From positions 1 to 5,179 of the forward strand of contig CALDNF010000249.1 in NCBI GenBank assembly GCA_937917475.1: DNA of 5,179 bases. Direction: 5' to 3'. The notes below the pieces were generated by a model, which worked only from the letters and a program-made list of their open reading frames with translations, was not told where the DNA came from and made no database searches. Within the stretch, counting starts at the first letter, position 1. The number at the start of each line of letters is the position of its first letter. Below, piece after piece: positions 5,162-5,179 of this stretch. A program made the position numbers and the translations under genes. The stretch is from an uncultured Faecalibacterium sp. GTDB lineage: Bacteria > Bacillota > Clostridia > Oscillospirales > Ruminococcaceae.

Positions 5162-5179
5162 ATGAAATTAGGTATCGTC
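5162..5179 (+). CDS. Start of a truncated gene, possibly a YchF-type GTPase
   Basis: Only six codons are inside the window, reading MKLGIV. AAAGGAG (5144-5150) lies 11 nt upstream, a good site, which supports a genuine start. Many YchF (Obg-family, ribosome-associated ATPase/GTPase) proteins from Clostridia begin MKLGIVGLPNVGKS, so that is the leading guess. Six residues cannot settle it. The gene follows a terminator, so it is probably a separate transcription unit from the BMP gene. Confidence 0.6.

Noticed and set aside
1..5179. CRISPR array, insertion sequence, tRNA or rRNA
   Set aside because: No regularly spaced direct repeats, transposase-like frame with terminal repeats, or cloverleaf-like sequence was seen.

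Overview
The window looks like a chromosomal segment from a gut Clostridia bacterium (Oscillospiraceae; Faecalibacterium or a close relative is my best guess). This rests on moderately GC-rich coding DNA, strong AGGAGG-type ribosome binding sites, SigA-type promoters, Ser/Ala-rich lipoprotein linkers, and the wording of the OmpR-type regulator and the BMP-family lipoprotein. The taxon is inferred from composition and style only.

Layout. Positions 21-716 (minus) encode a complete OmpR/PhoB-type response regulator with its own promoter near 833-861; no partner kinase is visible before the left edge. Positions 944-1927 (minus) encode a cytoplasmic-looking leucine-rich-repeat protein of the BspA-like (LRR_5) type, closed by an intrinsic terminator. 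It is divergent from a 75-residue Xre/Cro-type repressor (1994-2221, plus). The region between them is compact: a strong minus-strand promoter, a probable overlapping plus-strand promoter, and two copies of an 18-bp inverted repeat centred 55 bp apart. It reads as a self-regulated repressor/target pair. Two short lines counted in the LRR gene are 43-48% GC, against 63% and 55% for lines in the response-regulator and BMP genes, so this pair may have been acquired.

Positions 2310-2483 hold a 57-residue acidic protein gene with its own extended -10 promoter and a good ribosome binding site. It is followed by a 241-residue lipoprotein of unknown function (2624-3349) behind a TTGACA/TATCAT promoter.

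The most interesting stretch is 3419-3592. A perfect-consensus promoter (TTGACA-17-TATAAT) is followed about 60 nt later by a 13-bp hairpin with a T-tract, all ahead of a BMP/PnrA-family substrate-binding lipoprotein gene (3593-4753). The upstream leader can pair with the 5' arm of that terminator. This is the layout of a transcription attenuator or riboswitch, and I do not recognise its class.

Positions 4754-5161 are a gene-poor gap with a strong intrinsic terminator (4954-4998) and a short, coding-like remnant in frame with the BMP gene. The first six codons of another gene, MKLGIV, begin at 5162; these fit a YchF-type GTPase but prove little.
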